Assembly (NCBI GenBank): GCA_027348305.1
Contig: DAIEPS010000094.1
Coordinates: 1-6,742 of the forward strand
DNA: 6,742 nucleotides
Source of the DNA: Anaerolineaceae bacterium
Lineage (GTDB): Bacteria; Chloroflexota; Anaerolineae; Anaerolineales; Anaerolineaceae
Reading direction: 5' to 3'
Made by a program: the position numbers and the translations under genes. This document shows positions 1 through 5,497 of the stretch, piece after piece (within the stretch, counting starts at the first letter, position 1; each line of letters begins with the position of its first letter). Below the pieces are notes generated by a model that saw only the letters and a list, made by a program, of their open reading frames with translations, ran no database searches and had not been told where the DNA came from.

Positions 1-2
1 CC

Positions 3-149
3 AAGCTCGATCCCGGCTCCATCCAGACGCTGCTGCGCAATGTGGAGAAGGACAAGCTCGGCCTCGCCCTTAAGGGTGCCACCGACACGCTGCGCGACGT
101 TTTCTTCTCCAACATGAGCGAGCGCGCCGGCAAGATCCTGCGCGAAGAA
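3..149 (+). other. fliG: FliG C-terminal domain fragment fused in frame
   Basis: Translated in the same frame as the HD protein, these bases give segments IQTLLRNVEKDKL, LALKGA, FFSNMSERAG and ILREE. These match in order the C-terminal domain of the flagellar motor switch protein FliG, including the conserved Lys of LALKGA and Arg of NMSERA and the acidic pair after ILR that take part in the stator-rotor interface. The wording is closest to my memory of alphaproteobacterial FliG. In FliG the next residues should be roughly DMEAMGPVRLRDV; here they switch to an HD protein. GC of bases 1-120 is 74/120 by hand count, higher than most of the window. I infer a foreign piece joined here, by assembly or less likely by recombination. 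Confidence 0.7.
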
Positions 150-542
150 GGCTGGCCCGAAGAACGTATTGAGGCTGTGCAGCACTGTGTGCGCGCCCAC
201 CGTTTCAGGGGCGATAAGGAACCACCTGCCACCATCGAAGCGAAATGTATTTTTGACGCCGACAAACTGGATGTGCTGGGCGCCATCGGCGCCATCCGGG
301 CTGTGGTTTACGCTGCGTTGGCCGGAACCCCTTTTTATGCGCCCCCCTCTCAGCATTTCATCGAAACCGGCAAAGAAATTGAAGGCGAGTTGCACAGCGC
401 CTATCATGAACACATCTATAAACTGCAAAAGATCGAGAAGAAACTGTTCACTCAGACCGCCAAAGAACTCGCCCATGGACGCAGCCAATATCTTGACGGC
501 TTCTTTGAACAGCTCATTGCAGAGATCAACGGAGAACGCTAA
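3..542 (+). CDS. HD-domain phosphohydrolase, C-terminal part only (5' end replaced by FliG-like sequence)
   Basis: The frame is open from base 3 and ends at TAA 540-542; a GTG at 42 is available but is probably not a true start. From about base 145 onward the protein reads GWPEERIEAV, then AHRFRGDKEPP, then a FDADKLD segment, which match the second half of HD-superfamily metal-dependent phosphohydrolases. The FDADKLD aspartate corresponds to the last conserved metal-binding Asp. The first half of the domain, with the HxxxD and central HD pair, is absent: upstream residues resemble FliG instead. As it stands the product could not form a complete HD active site. The stop lies 2 bases before the next gene's ATG, so the two are probably one operon. 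The substrate is unknown; the family acts on nucleotides or other phosphate esters. The HD call is fairly sure; the reality of the joined frame is doubtful. Confidence 0.75.
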   Translation, partial: KLDPGSIQTLLRNVEKDKLGLALKGATDTLRDVFFSNMSERAGKILREEGWPEERIEAVQHCVRAHRFRGDKEPPATIEAKCIFDADKLDVLGAIGAIRAVVYAALAGTPFYAPPSQHFIETGKEIEGELHSAYHEHIYKLQKIEKKLFTQTAKELAHGRSQYLDGFFEQLIAEINGER

Positions 543-544
543 AC

Positions 545-1324
545 ATGGAACCTACCCTTGACCAGGTCATCACTTGGGCCAAAGCCGCCGGGCAAATCGC
601 CCTGGAGGGCTACCACAACAAACATACCATTGGCTACAAAGGCGCCACCGACCTGGTCACCGAAGTGGATCACGCCTGCGAAAAACTGCTCATGGATTCC
701 ATCCTCACGGCCTTCCCGGACCATGCCATCATCACGGAAGAAACTGGAAAGATAAGCGGCCATGTTGACCATTGCTGGCATATTGATCCATTGGACGGAA
801 CGATCAACTATAGCCACAAGGTCCCGCTTTTTGCCATTTCAGTGGCCTATCAATACCGGGGGAAGTTGCAATTAGGGGTGGTTTACGACCCCTCACACGA
901 CGAATGTTTCAGCGCCGAACGCGGCAAGGGGGCATGGTTGAATGACGAACCCATCCACGTTTCGGAATGCCCGGATCTGCAGCACAGCCTGCTGGTCACC
1001 GGTCTGCCCCATAACGAACCTGATAAAACCCTTGTCGAACGGCGAATGACCATTTTCGGCCGCATCACCAACATCACACAAGGCGTCAGGCGCCTGGGAT
1101 CCGCGGCGCTCGATATTTGTTATGTGGCCTGCGGACGTCTGGATGGCTATTGGGAAGAAAAGATCAATTCATGGGATATTGCCGCCGGTTCGCTGATCAG
1201 CCAGGAAGCTGGTGCAGTAGTAACAGATCTTCATGGCGACCCTGATTATTTCAAGCCGCCTTACGGTCTGGTGGCATCCGCGCCGGGGATCCATGAGGAA
1301 TTGCTGAAACATATAGACCAATAA
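545..1324 (+). CDS. Inositol-monophosphatase family protein (SuhB/IMPase-like)
   Basis: A 259-residue protein of normal length for the family of Mg2+-dependent, Li+-sensitive phosphatases acting on inositol phosphates and related sugar or nucleotide phosphates. All hallmark motifs are visible: TEVD near 39-42, the Glu pair of ITEETG (65-66), DPLDGT at 81-86 (usually followed by TNF, here INY), the RRLGSAALD segment at 182-190, and WDIAAG at 210-215 whose Asp completes the metal site. A GGAG ribosome site at 531-534 precedes ATG 545, which lies 2 bases after the HD gene stop, so the pair is probably co-transcribed. Exact substrate cannot be told: inositol-1-phosphate, fructose-1,6-bisphosphate and PAP phosphatases share this fold. 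Its stop is 8 bases from the convergent hepT-like stop, with no room for a terminator between them. Confidence 0.92.
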   Translation: MEPTLDQVITWAKAAGQIALEGYHNKHTIGYKGATDLVTEVDHACEKLLMDSILTAFPDHAIITEETGKISGHVDHCWHIDPLDGTINYSHKVPLFAISVAYQYRGKLQLGVVYDPSHDECFSAERGKGAWLNDEPIHVSECPDLQHSLLVTGLPHNEPDKTLVERRMTIFGRITNITQGVRRLGSAALDICYVACGRLDGYWEEKINSWDIAAGSLISQEAGAVVTDLHGDPDYFKPPYGLVASAPGIHEELLKHIDQ

Positions 1325-1332
1325 GGTTTGCT

Positions 1333-1655
1333 TTACACTAATTCCAATAGGCTTTTTTTCAATGGGTCAATATCGTTTTGGAGTATATCCCATACTATAT
1401 GCAATTTAACATGATCATACCCATGCACGATCACATTTCGGGTTCCAATTATTGACGACCACGGAATTTCAGTGTGTTCCAATTGGTATTTCAATGGGAT
1501 GTTATTTGCGGCTTCCCCTAAAACTATCAAATTAAACATGATTGCATCTTGAGTTTTATCATCGATCAAAAATCTTCAAAAGAGTTAATTGAATACGCTT
1601 GAATAGACTCAGTTGCCGCAATCATATCTTGAATCAGTTTAATTGTTTCTTTCAT
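1333..1655 (-). pseudogene. hepT: HepT-like HEPN toxin (DUF86), frameshifted
   Basis: Read on the minus strand, ATG 1655-1653 opens a frame of 29 residues (begins MKETIKLIQD, ends NSFEDF) that hits TGA at 1568-1566. In the next frame the rest of a HepT protein follows at 1569-1333: DDKTQDAI, GEAANNIP, EIPWSSIIGTRN and WDILQNDI. Adding one base to the five-A run at 1568-1572 (plus strand) joins the two into 107 residues, close to the family's usual 110 or so. The HEPN ribonuclease motif is intact in the second part: RNVIVHGY, Arg73, His78 and Tyr80 of the repaired protein, Tyr80 being the type of residue AMPylated by MntA. HepT is the RNase toxin of the MntA/HepT pair. The start overlaps the antitoxin stop as ATGA, which supports ATG 1655. 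It may be a true pseudogene, a sequencing error or, less likely, slippage. Confidence 0.85.
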
Positions 1656-1951
1656 AAACTTACAGCTTCTTTTCGAATATTCGCGACAAATCTTTTATCT
1701 TTAATCATCGGCAGGCTAGACATGGGCACAATATCCACCGCCATATTTAATAGTTTTTCTGCCTCATACGAAAAACCGGCCGCGCCGAAAAGAGATCCTT
1801 TTGGTTTCATCTCCAACAAAAAATCTACGTCACTTTTTGGGGTCGCATCCCCTCGGGCAACTGATCCAAACACGTAAAGCTTTGATATCCCGTGTTTTTG
1901 GGCGATCAAATATAGTTGCGGTGCATAGAGTCGAAGCGATTCTAGATTCAT
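1652..1951 (-). CDS. mntA: MntA-type nucleotidyltransferase antitoxin
   Basis: A 99-residue minimal nucleotidyltransferase. The signature is GSVARGDATPKSDVD: Gly29-Ser30, Asp41 and Asp43, with the third acidic residue Asp73 in AVDIVP. This is the DNA polymerase beta fold used by MntA proteins, which neutralise HepT by transferring AMP to a tyrosine next to its RNase motif. The start is ATG 1951 because GAGGAA at 1960-1955 sits just upstream; an earlier ATG at 1981 would add ten residues without a comparable site and would swallow the likely promoter. The stop overlaps the toxin start (ATGA), indicating translational coupling with antitoxin first. The gene lies in AT-rich DNA unlike its neighbours, which fits a horizontally acquired cassette. 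The open frame shows no defect. Confidence 0.88.
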   Translation of the reverse strand: MNLESLRLYAPQLYLIAQKHGISKLYVFGSVARGDATPKSDVDFLLEMKPKGSLFGAAGFSYEAEKLLNMAVDIVPMSSLPMIKDKRFVANIRKEAVSL

Positions 1952-1954
1952 AAA

Positions 1955-1960
1955 TTCCTC
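1955..1960 (-). promoter_or_regulatory. Shine-Dalgarno site of mntA
   Basis: GAGGAA on the minus strand, a few bases before ATG 1951. It selects this start over the ATG at 1981. Confidence 0.6.
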
Positions 1961-1967
1961 AACATTA

Positions 1968-1973
1968 ATTATA
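1968..1973 (-). promoter_or_regulatory. Possible -10 box of the mntA-hepT promoter
   Basis: A perfect TATAAT on the minus strand lies 16 bases before ATG 1951. No good -35 is seen at 16-18 bases (the best is GATAAA at 1996-1991), and the leader would be very short. The AT-rich context could produce this by chance, and read-through from the regulator gene ending at 2009 is the alternative. Confidence 0.3.
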
Positions 1974-2008
1974 CATACCACTGCATTCTTTTTATCAGCT
2001 TTTTTGAT

Positions 2009-2329
2009 CTATGGTTTCCAAGTTTTGGAACTTTCATGTAGGTCATCCAAATGCTTCCAATGTTGAAGGATGGCACGTTTTCCTTCTTCCGTGATCTGCA
2101 CCTGGGTGTTGGGTTTCTTCTCCACAAAGCGTTTATCGAGTTGGACGAGCCCGCCTTCTTCCAGTTTGGAGAGGTGGCTTGAGAGGTTGCCGCCGGTCAG
2201 CCCGGTGAGGTGCTGTAGAAAGAGATAATCCGCGGTGTCGCAGGAAGCCAGTGCGGTGAGGATGGCCAGCCGCGCCGGTTCGTGGATCAGTCGGTCAAGG
2301 CCGGCCAGTTCTTCAAAGGGCGTGGTCAT
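2009..2329 (-). CDS. HTH_34 winged-helix transcriptional regulator
   Basis: A 106-residue protein made almost wholly of one winged-helix domain of the HTH_34 type (Pfam PF13601, related to ArsR/MarR). Visible pieces: HEPARLAILTAL (16-27), the helix-turn-helix around LQHLTGLTGGNLSSHLSKLEEGGL (38-61, recognition helix about 46-57), and the wing with KKPNTQVQITEEGKRA (71-86). Such proteins bind DNA as dimers and generally repress nearby genes; no effector pocket or metal motif is evident. ATG 2329 is chosen because GGAGG lies at 2338-2334 and the ATG overlaps the upstream membrane gene's TGA as ATGA, a classic coupled pair. An upstream in-frame extension to 2554 lies inside the membrane gene and is rejected. 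I infer it regulates its own operon, perhaps through the inverted repeat at 2961-2979. Confidence 0.88.
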   Translation of the reverse strand: MTTPFEELAGLDRLIHEPARLAILTALASCDTADYLFLQHLTGLTGGNLSSHLSKLEEGGLVQLDKRFVEKKPNTQVQITEEGKRAILQHWKHLDDLHESSKTWKP

Positions 2330-2943
2330 TTTTCCTCCACTTTGGGGGAGAGTGTGCGTGTCAGGAATAGATGACCAACTATTCCCGCAACAATAGAAAA
2401 GACACCCAGGAGCATGGAAATGGCGAAAATCTGACCTTTTATTCCAACGACATGCCACCAACCTGGCAGCCCTAGTAACGGAAGCAAACTTACCCCAATA
2501 ATCAGTGCAGCACCAATAGGATAATATAACAAGCGTCTTCCTTTGACCATCCACGTGAAGCGGACATAATCTACAAAAAGGCCGATACCGCAGACCAACC
2601 CGATCAAGCTGAAGGGCATTTTATAAGTCACATCCAGCCAAAAAGCGATGAGGCCGAGTATCCCTCCAATGATGGATAGATTAATTTCAAATCGCTGAAT
2701 TTCAGGGGTTGGTTTTACCCGGCCAAAGGTTCGCAGGTAATAACGATCAACCGCGTAATAAACGGTCAGCATGGTTACCACTTCAAACAAAAGGATCAAA
2801 TCACTTTTGATTGAAATTGGATATTTCAATCCATTAGCCCACAAGCACACCACAATTAAAAGAATTCCAATGATTACCATGCGAAGCCCCTGAAGATTGT
2901 AAAAATTGGTAGCAATAAATCGAATCTCTTTTAGGTTTTTCAT
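2326..2943 (-). CDS. Six-helix membrane protein of unknown function
   Basis: A 205-residue hydrophobic protein. Likely membrane segments: about 20-38, 48-65, 88-105, 110-128, 137-158 and 170-194. Charged, aromatic-rich stretches lie between helices, such as VDRYYLRTFGRVKP (65-78) and YVRFTWMVKGRR (126-137). There is no cleavable signal peptide or catalytic motif, and I do not recognise the family. ATG 2943 is preferred over an ATG at 2964 because a near-perfect AAGGAGGTG ribosome site lies at 2955-2947. The stop overlaps the HTH_34 regulator's start (ATGA), so both are made from one message. Small integral membrane proteins paired with HTH_34 or PadR-like regulators often act in stress sensing or transport, but nothing here shows which. 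Confidence 0.8.
   Translation of the reverse strand: MKNLKEIRFIATNFYNLQGLRMVIIGILLIVVCLWANGLKYPISIKSDLILLFEVVTMLTVYYAVDRYYLRTFGRVKPTPEIQRFEINLSIIGGILGLIAFWLDVTYKMPFSLIGLVCGIGLFVDYVRFTWMVKGRRLLYYPIGAALIIGVSLLPLLGLPGWWHVVGIKGQIFAISMLLGVFSIVAGIVGHLFLTRTLSPKVEEK
2334..2338 (-). promoter_or_regulatory. Shine-Dalgarno site of the HTH_34 gene
   Basis: GGAGG on the minus strand, 4 bases before ATG 2329, within the last codons of the membrane gene. It settles the start of the 106-residue regulator. Confidence 0.65.
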
Positions 2944-2946
2944 AAC

Positions 2947-2955
2947 CACCTCCTT
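2947..2955 (-). promoter_or_regulatory. Strong Shine-Dalgarno site of the membrane protein gene
   Basis: AAGGAGGTG on the minus strand; its GGAGG core ends 5 bases before ATG 2943. It decides the start. Confidence 0.75.
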
Positions 2956-2960
2956 GTGTC

Positions 2961-2979
2961 GCAACGCACTTTGCGTTGC
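2961..2979. repeat. Perfect inverted repeat in the leader of the membrane protein/HTH_34 operon
   Basis: GCAACGCA, spacer CTT, TGCGTTGC: two perfect 8-base arms. On the minus strand it lies just after the expected transcription start (about 2985) and 5 bases before the ribosome site. It could be a dimer operator for the HTH_34 regulator encoded in the same operon, or an RNA hairpin affecting translation. The symmetry is seen directly; the role is inferred. Confidence 0.6.
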
Positions 2980-2991
2980 AAACTTAGTTGT

Positions 2992-3020
2992 ATTATAGAT
3001 CAGTTCAAAAGGTTATACAA
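2992..3020 (-). promoter_or_regulatory. Sigma-70-like promoter of the membrane protein/HTH_34 operon
   Basis: On the minus strand TTGTAT (3020-3015) and TATAAT (2997-2992) are separated by 17 bases, the ideal spacing. The -10 is a full consensus match and the -35 matches at four of six. Transcription would begin near 2985. Confidence 0.65.
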
Positions 3021-3040
3021 GCCCTCAATTTTCATGTAAA

Positions 3041-3056
3041 ACCCCCACCCGGGGGT
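3041..3056. repeat. GC-rich inverted repeat between divergent promoters
   Basis: ACCCCC, loop ACCC, GGGGGT. It sits between the minus-strand promoter (2992-3020) and the plus-strand promoter (3058-3087), two bases upstream of the latter's -35. It may be an operator. On the minus strand it is followed by TTTT, so a weak terminator is another possibility, although no gene upstream of it runs on that strand. Confidence 0.45.
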
Positions 3057-3057
3057 G

Positions 3058-3087
3058 TTAACATCCCGGTGACGCGCGCGGTATAAT
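3058..3087 (+). promoter_or_regulatory. Promoter of the oligoendopeptidase gene
   Basis: TTAACA (3058-3063) and TATAAT (3082-3087) are 18 bases apart. One mismatch in the -35, none in the -10. Transcription would start near 3094, giving a leader of about 70 bases before ATG 3164 and arguing against any start at 3107. Confidence 0.6.
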
Positions 3088-3153
3088 CACTTGAGCGGCC
3101 AAGCCTGTGCCGCCCCGCAAAATAGCTAACAAGCGGGTAACCCTACTTTTTCT

Positions 3154-3157
3154 GAGG
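3154..3157 (+). promoter_or_regulatory. Shine-Dalgarno site of the oligoendopeptidase gene
   Basis: GAGG 6 bases before ATG 3164. It supports that start over the in-frame GTG at 3107. Confidence 0.6.
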
Positions 3158-3163
3158 ATTCTC

Positions 3164-4936
3164 ATGACCAAACCCAATAACTATGCTCAAAAACGCTGGA
3201 GCCTGTCAGATATTTACGCCACCGAAAAAGACTTCAATAAAGATTTCAAAGCCATTGAAAAAATCACCACTGAGTTTGAAAAATTGCGACCGCTTTTGAC
3301 TGACGATATCAGCGCCGAGAACTTTATATCGGTGATCAAGGCGCTTGAGGGTATCTCGCGTATGGCTCACCTCATGGGCAGCTACGCCGGGCTGTGGTTC
3401 GCAGAAGATACCCAAAACCAGGGCGCACTTGGGTTGGTGGCTAAGACCGAACAGCAGCAATCCGAGATCGGCAACCGCACCTTGTTCTTCAGCCTGTGGT
3501 GGAAGGAACTGCCAGACGCCGCAGCAAAACGCCTGATGAAAGGTTCCGGCGACTACCGCTACTGGCTCGAAGAAATGCGCCACTTCAAACCGCACACCCT
3601 GAGCGAACCCGAAGAGAAGATCATCAACACCAAGAACGTCACCGGTATCAACGCCCTCACCACCCTCTACGATTCCATGACCAATCGCTACGTCTTCAAA
3701 TTGGAAGTCGACGGCGAGGTCAAAGAAATGACCCGCGGCGAACTGATGAGCTACGTCCGCAGCGATGACGCGGACCTGCGCGCTAAAGCCTACCAGGAAC
3801 TCTATCGCGTCTACGGTGCGGATGGTGACATCCTTGGGCAGATGTACCAGATCGTTGTACGTGACTGGAAGAACGAAGAGGTCACCCTGCGTCATCATAA
3901 GAGCCCGATTTCCGCGCGCAACCTGGCCAACGACCTGCCGGACGAGGTGATCGACCTCTTGCTCAGTGTGGCCGAAAAGAATACCGGCATCTTCCAACGC
4001 TTCTTCAAACTCAAAGCCAAACTGTTGGGGGTGAAGAAACTGCGCCGCTATGATGTCTACGCCCCCGTGGCCAAGGCGGATAAGGCCTACGCCTACGACA
4101 AGGCTTATGCCAAAGTGATGGAATCCTTCAAGGATTTTGATTCGCGCTTCGCCGAAATGGCTGAGCGCGTGTTTAAGGAAGACCACCTGGATGCCGAAGT
4201 GCGAAAGGGCAAACGCGGCGGCGCCTTCTGCGCCACCGTCACCCCCGAGCTGACCCCCTGGGTGCTGCTCAATTACCAGGGCAAGACGGACGATGTGGCC
4301 ACCATGGCCCACGAACTGGGGCACGCCATCCACTCGATGCTGGCCGACAAACACAGCCTCTTCACCCAGCACGCCTGCCTGCCGCTGGCCGAAACGGCCT
4401 CCACTTTTGGCGAGATGATGCTGGTTGACCGCCTGCTGGCCGAGGAACCCGACGAAGCCGTCAAGCGCGACCTGCTCTTCAAGCAGATGGATGACGCCTA
4501 CGCCACCATTCAACGCCAGTCCTTCTTCGCACTGTTTGAGAAACAGGCGCACCAGATGATCGCCGACGGCGCCTCCGTGGATGAACTCTCCGCAGCTTAC
4601 ATGGAAAACCTCAAAAAGCAGTTCGGCAGCGCCGTGGAAGTCTCGAATGAATTCAAGTGGGAATGGGTCTCGATTCCGCACATTTACCAGGTTCCCTTCT
4701 ATGTGTACGCCTACGCCTTCGGGCAGCTTCTGGTGCTCTCACTCTATAAACAGTTCAAAGCCGAGGGAGAATCCTTCAAGCCGAAATACATCAAGATGCT
4801 TTCCGCCGGCGGATCCGAGGCGCCCATGCAGGTGCTGGCCGAAGCCGGTGTGGACGTGACCAAGGCTTCGTTCTGGCAGGGTGGTTTTGATGTGCTGGAT
4901 GCCCTGGTCGATCAATTGGAGAAGATCACGAAGTAA
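3164..4936 (+). CDS. pepF: M3-family oligoendopeptidase F
   Basis: A 590-residue cytosolic zinc metallopeptidase; family members are about 560-610 residues, so it is complete. The N-terminal helical half (to about residue 200) resembles the oligopeptidase F N-terminal domain; the C-terminal half is the M3 catalytic domain. The zinc motif HELGH is at 383-387 (His383, Glu384, His387), and the third ligand is the Glu of LAETAST at 410. Downstream, HIYQVPFYVYAYAFG (506-520) holds the His/Tyr residues that shape the M3 active site. It should cleave short cytoplasmic peptides in peptide recycling. ATG 3164 is chosen from the GAGG site and the promoter position. The gene is a single unit followed by a perfect hairpin. 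A long antisense frame across it is an artefact of its codon use. pepF is used in the broad sense; the exact M3B subgroup is not resolved. Confidence 0.93.
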   Translation: MTKPNNYAQKRWSLSDIYATEKDFNKDFKAIEKITTEFEKLRPLLTDDISAENFISVIKALEGISRMAHLMGSYAGLWFAEDTQNQGALGLVAKTEQQQSEIGNRTLFFSLWWKELPDAAAKRLMKGSGDYRYWLEEMRHFKPHTLSEPEEKIINTKNVTGINALTTLYDSMTNRYVFKLEVDGEVKEMTRGELMSYVRSDDADLRAKAYQELYRVYGADGDILGQMYQIVVRDWKNEEVTLRHHKSPISARNLANDLPDEVIDLLLSVAEKNTGIFQRFFKLKAKLLGVKKLRRYDVYAPVAKADKAYAYDKAYAKVMESFKDFDSRFAEMAERVFKEDHLDAEVRKGKRGGAFCATVTPELTPWVLLNYQGKTDDVATMAHELGHAIHSMLADKHSLFTQHACLPLAETASTFGEMMLVDRLLAEEPDEAVKRDLLFKQMDDAYATIQRQSFFALFEKQAHQMIADGASVDELSAAYMENLKKQFGSAVEVSNEFKWEWVSIPHIYQVPFYVYAYAFGQLLVLSLYKQFKAEGESFKPKYIKMLSAGGSEAPMQVLAEAGVDVTKASFWQGGFDVLDALVDQLEKITK

Positions 4937-4950
4937 CCATTGTATGCTTG

Positions 4951-4980
4951 GCCCCCTGCGGATTCAAATCCGCGGGGGGC
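4951..4980 (+). terminator. 13-bp hairpin after the oligoendopeptidase gene
   Basis: Arms 4951-4963 and 4968-4980 pair over 13 positions (one T-G wobble) around a TCAA loop; the base is GCCCCC/GGGGGC. It begins 14 bases after the pepF stop. The bases after it are TGCATTTC, not a clear T run, so it may end transcription only partly, stabilise the 3' end, or attenuate expression of the gene at 5001, whose ribosome site starts 9 bases later. Confidence 0.6.
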
Positions 4981-5000
4981 TGCATTTCAGGAGCACCATT

Positions 5001-5417
5001 ATGCCTCTCTTGATAAAAATCCTGGTCACCTTTGGCAGCAGCGTCTCGATCGGATTCGGCGTCTGGCATTTCTTCGTGCCCAGAGCCTGGAAGTGGTACT
5101 CCTACATGGACCCCGCCGCCACGGAACTGGTTGTCGCCGTCCGTGCGATCAACGTGTTCTTCTCGCTCTCGCTGGTGTTATTCGGGCTGATGAATCTGCT
5201 CTTCATTTTTGGTGGCAAAGCCAACCGTTACGCGGTGATCGTGCTGCTGGCCGCCACCTGCGTTTTATGGCTGACGCGCCTGGTCTTTCAGATCATCTAT
5301 CCGCAAGGGAGTATGAACCCGGCGCTGCAGTACGGCATGCTGGCAGCGTTTGCCGTTGTAACTCTATGCTATCTGGTCTCTCTGGGGCTGGTGCTGATTC
5401 AGAAAGTAACTAATTAA
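5001..5417 (+). CDS. Four-helix membrane protein of unknown function
   Basis: A 138-residue integral membrane protein. Likely helices: about 3-25, 43-70, 77-100 and 109-133. Helix 1 is followed by an aromatic-rich segment (VWHFFVPRAWKWYSYM, 21-36), the most distinctive feature; I have an unverified impression of similar small hypothetical proteins in other phyla. There is no catalytic motif. The start is ATG 5001 with AGGAG at 4989-4993; the frame extends upstream into pepF but that part is not credible as coding. The gap to pepF is 64 bases and holds the 4951-4980 hairpin and no clear promoter, so it may be expressed by read-through from pepF. An intrinsic terminator follows at 5423. Confidence 0.8.
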   Translation: MPLLIKILVTFGSSVSIGFGVWHFFVPRAWKWYSYMDPAATELVVAVRAINVFFSLSLVLFGLMNLLFIFGGKANRYAVIVLLAATCVLWLTRLVFQIIYPQGSMNPALQYGMLAAFAVVTLCYLVSLGLVLIQKVTN

Positions 5418-5422
5418 CCCTT

Positions 5423-5460
5423 AGAAACCGGGTTTCTTTGAAGAAACCCGGTTTTTCTTT
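5423..5460 (+). terminator. Intrinsic terminator
   Basis: Arms 5423-5438 and 5441-5456 pair along 16 positions (one G-T wobble) and are followed by CTTT. T residues in the 3' arm and beyond (GGTTTTTCTTT) give the U tract. It closes the membrane protein gene and separates it from the regulator at 5537. Each arm contains a near-palindromic AAACCGGGTTT core. Confidence 0.85.
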
Positions 5461-5469
5461 AAAAAAAAC

Positions 5470-5497
5470 TTGACACATCTCTTAACTCTGATAAAAT
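5470..5497 (+). promoter_or_regulatory. Promoter of the ArsR-DUF2087 gene
   Basis: A perfect TTGACA (5470-5475) and TAAAAT (5492-5497, one mismatch) with a 16-base spacer. Transcription would start near 5504. Confidence 0.7.

Noticed and set aside
1566..1572. Programmed frameshift or slippage producing full HepT
   Set aside because: A run of five U in the message is short for efficient slippage and no stimulatory structure is obvious; mutation or sequencing error is simpler.
1599..1877. A 92-codon frame on the plus strand
   Set aside because: It is antisense to mntA/hepT, which have clear motifs and ribosome sites.
2330..2554. N-terminal extension of the HTH_34 regulator to 2554
   Set aside because: It overlaps the membrane protein gene entirely, and the extra residues resemble no domain; ATG 2329 has GGAGG and an ATGA overlap.
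3114..3137. preQ1-like riboswitch in the pepF leader
   Set aside because: A TAGCTA string and a small stem are present, but the conserved A-rich tail and pairing are missing, and the gene is unrelated to queuosine.
3107..3163. N-terminal extension of the oligoendopeptidase from GTG 3107
   Set aside because: The start would fall about 13 bases after the expected transcription start, lacks a ribosome site, and the added residues are unlike the family; ATG 3164 has GAGG.
3206..4681. A 491-codon open frame on the minus strand
   Set aside because: It is antisense to the clear M3 peptidase, has no ribosome site, and its composition is that of a mirror of GC-biased codons.
4881..5000. Upstream extension of the 138-residue membrane protein
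   Set aside because: It runs through the pepF 3' end and the stem-loop; ATG 5001 has a proper ribosome site.
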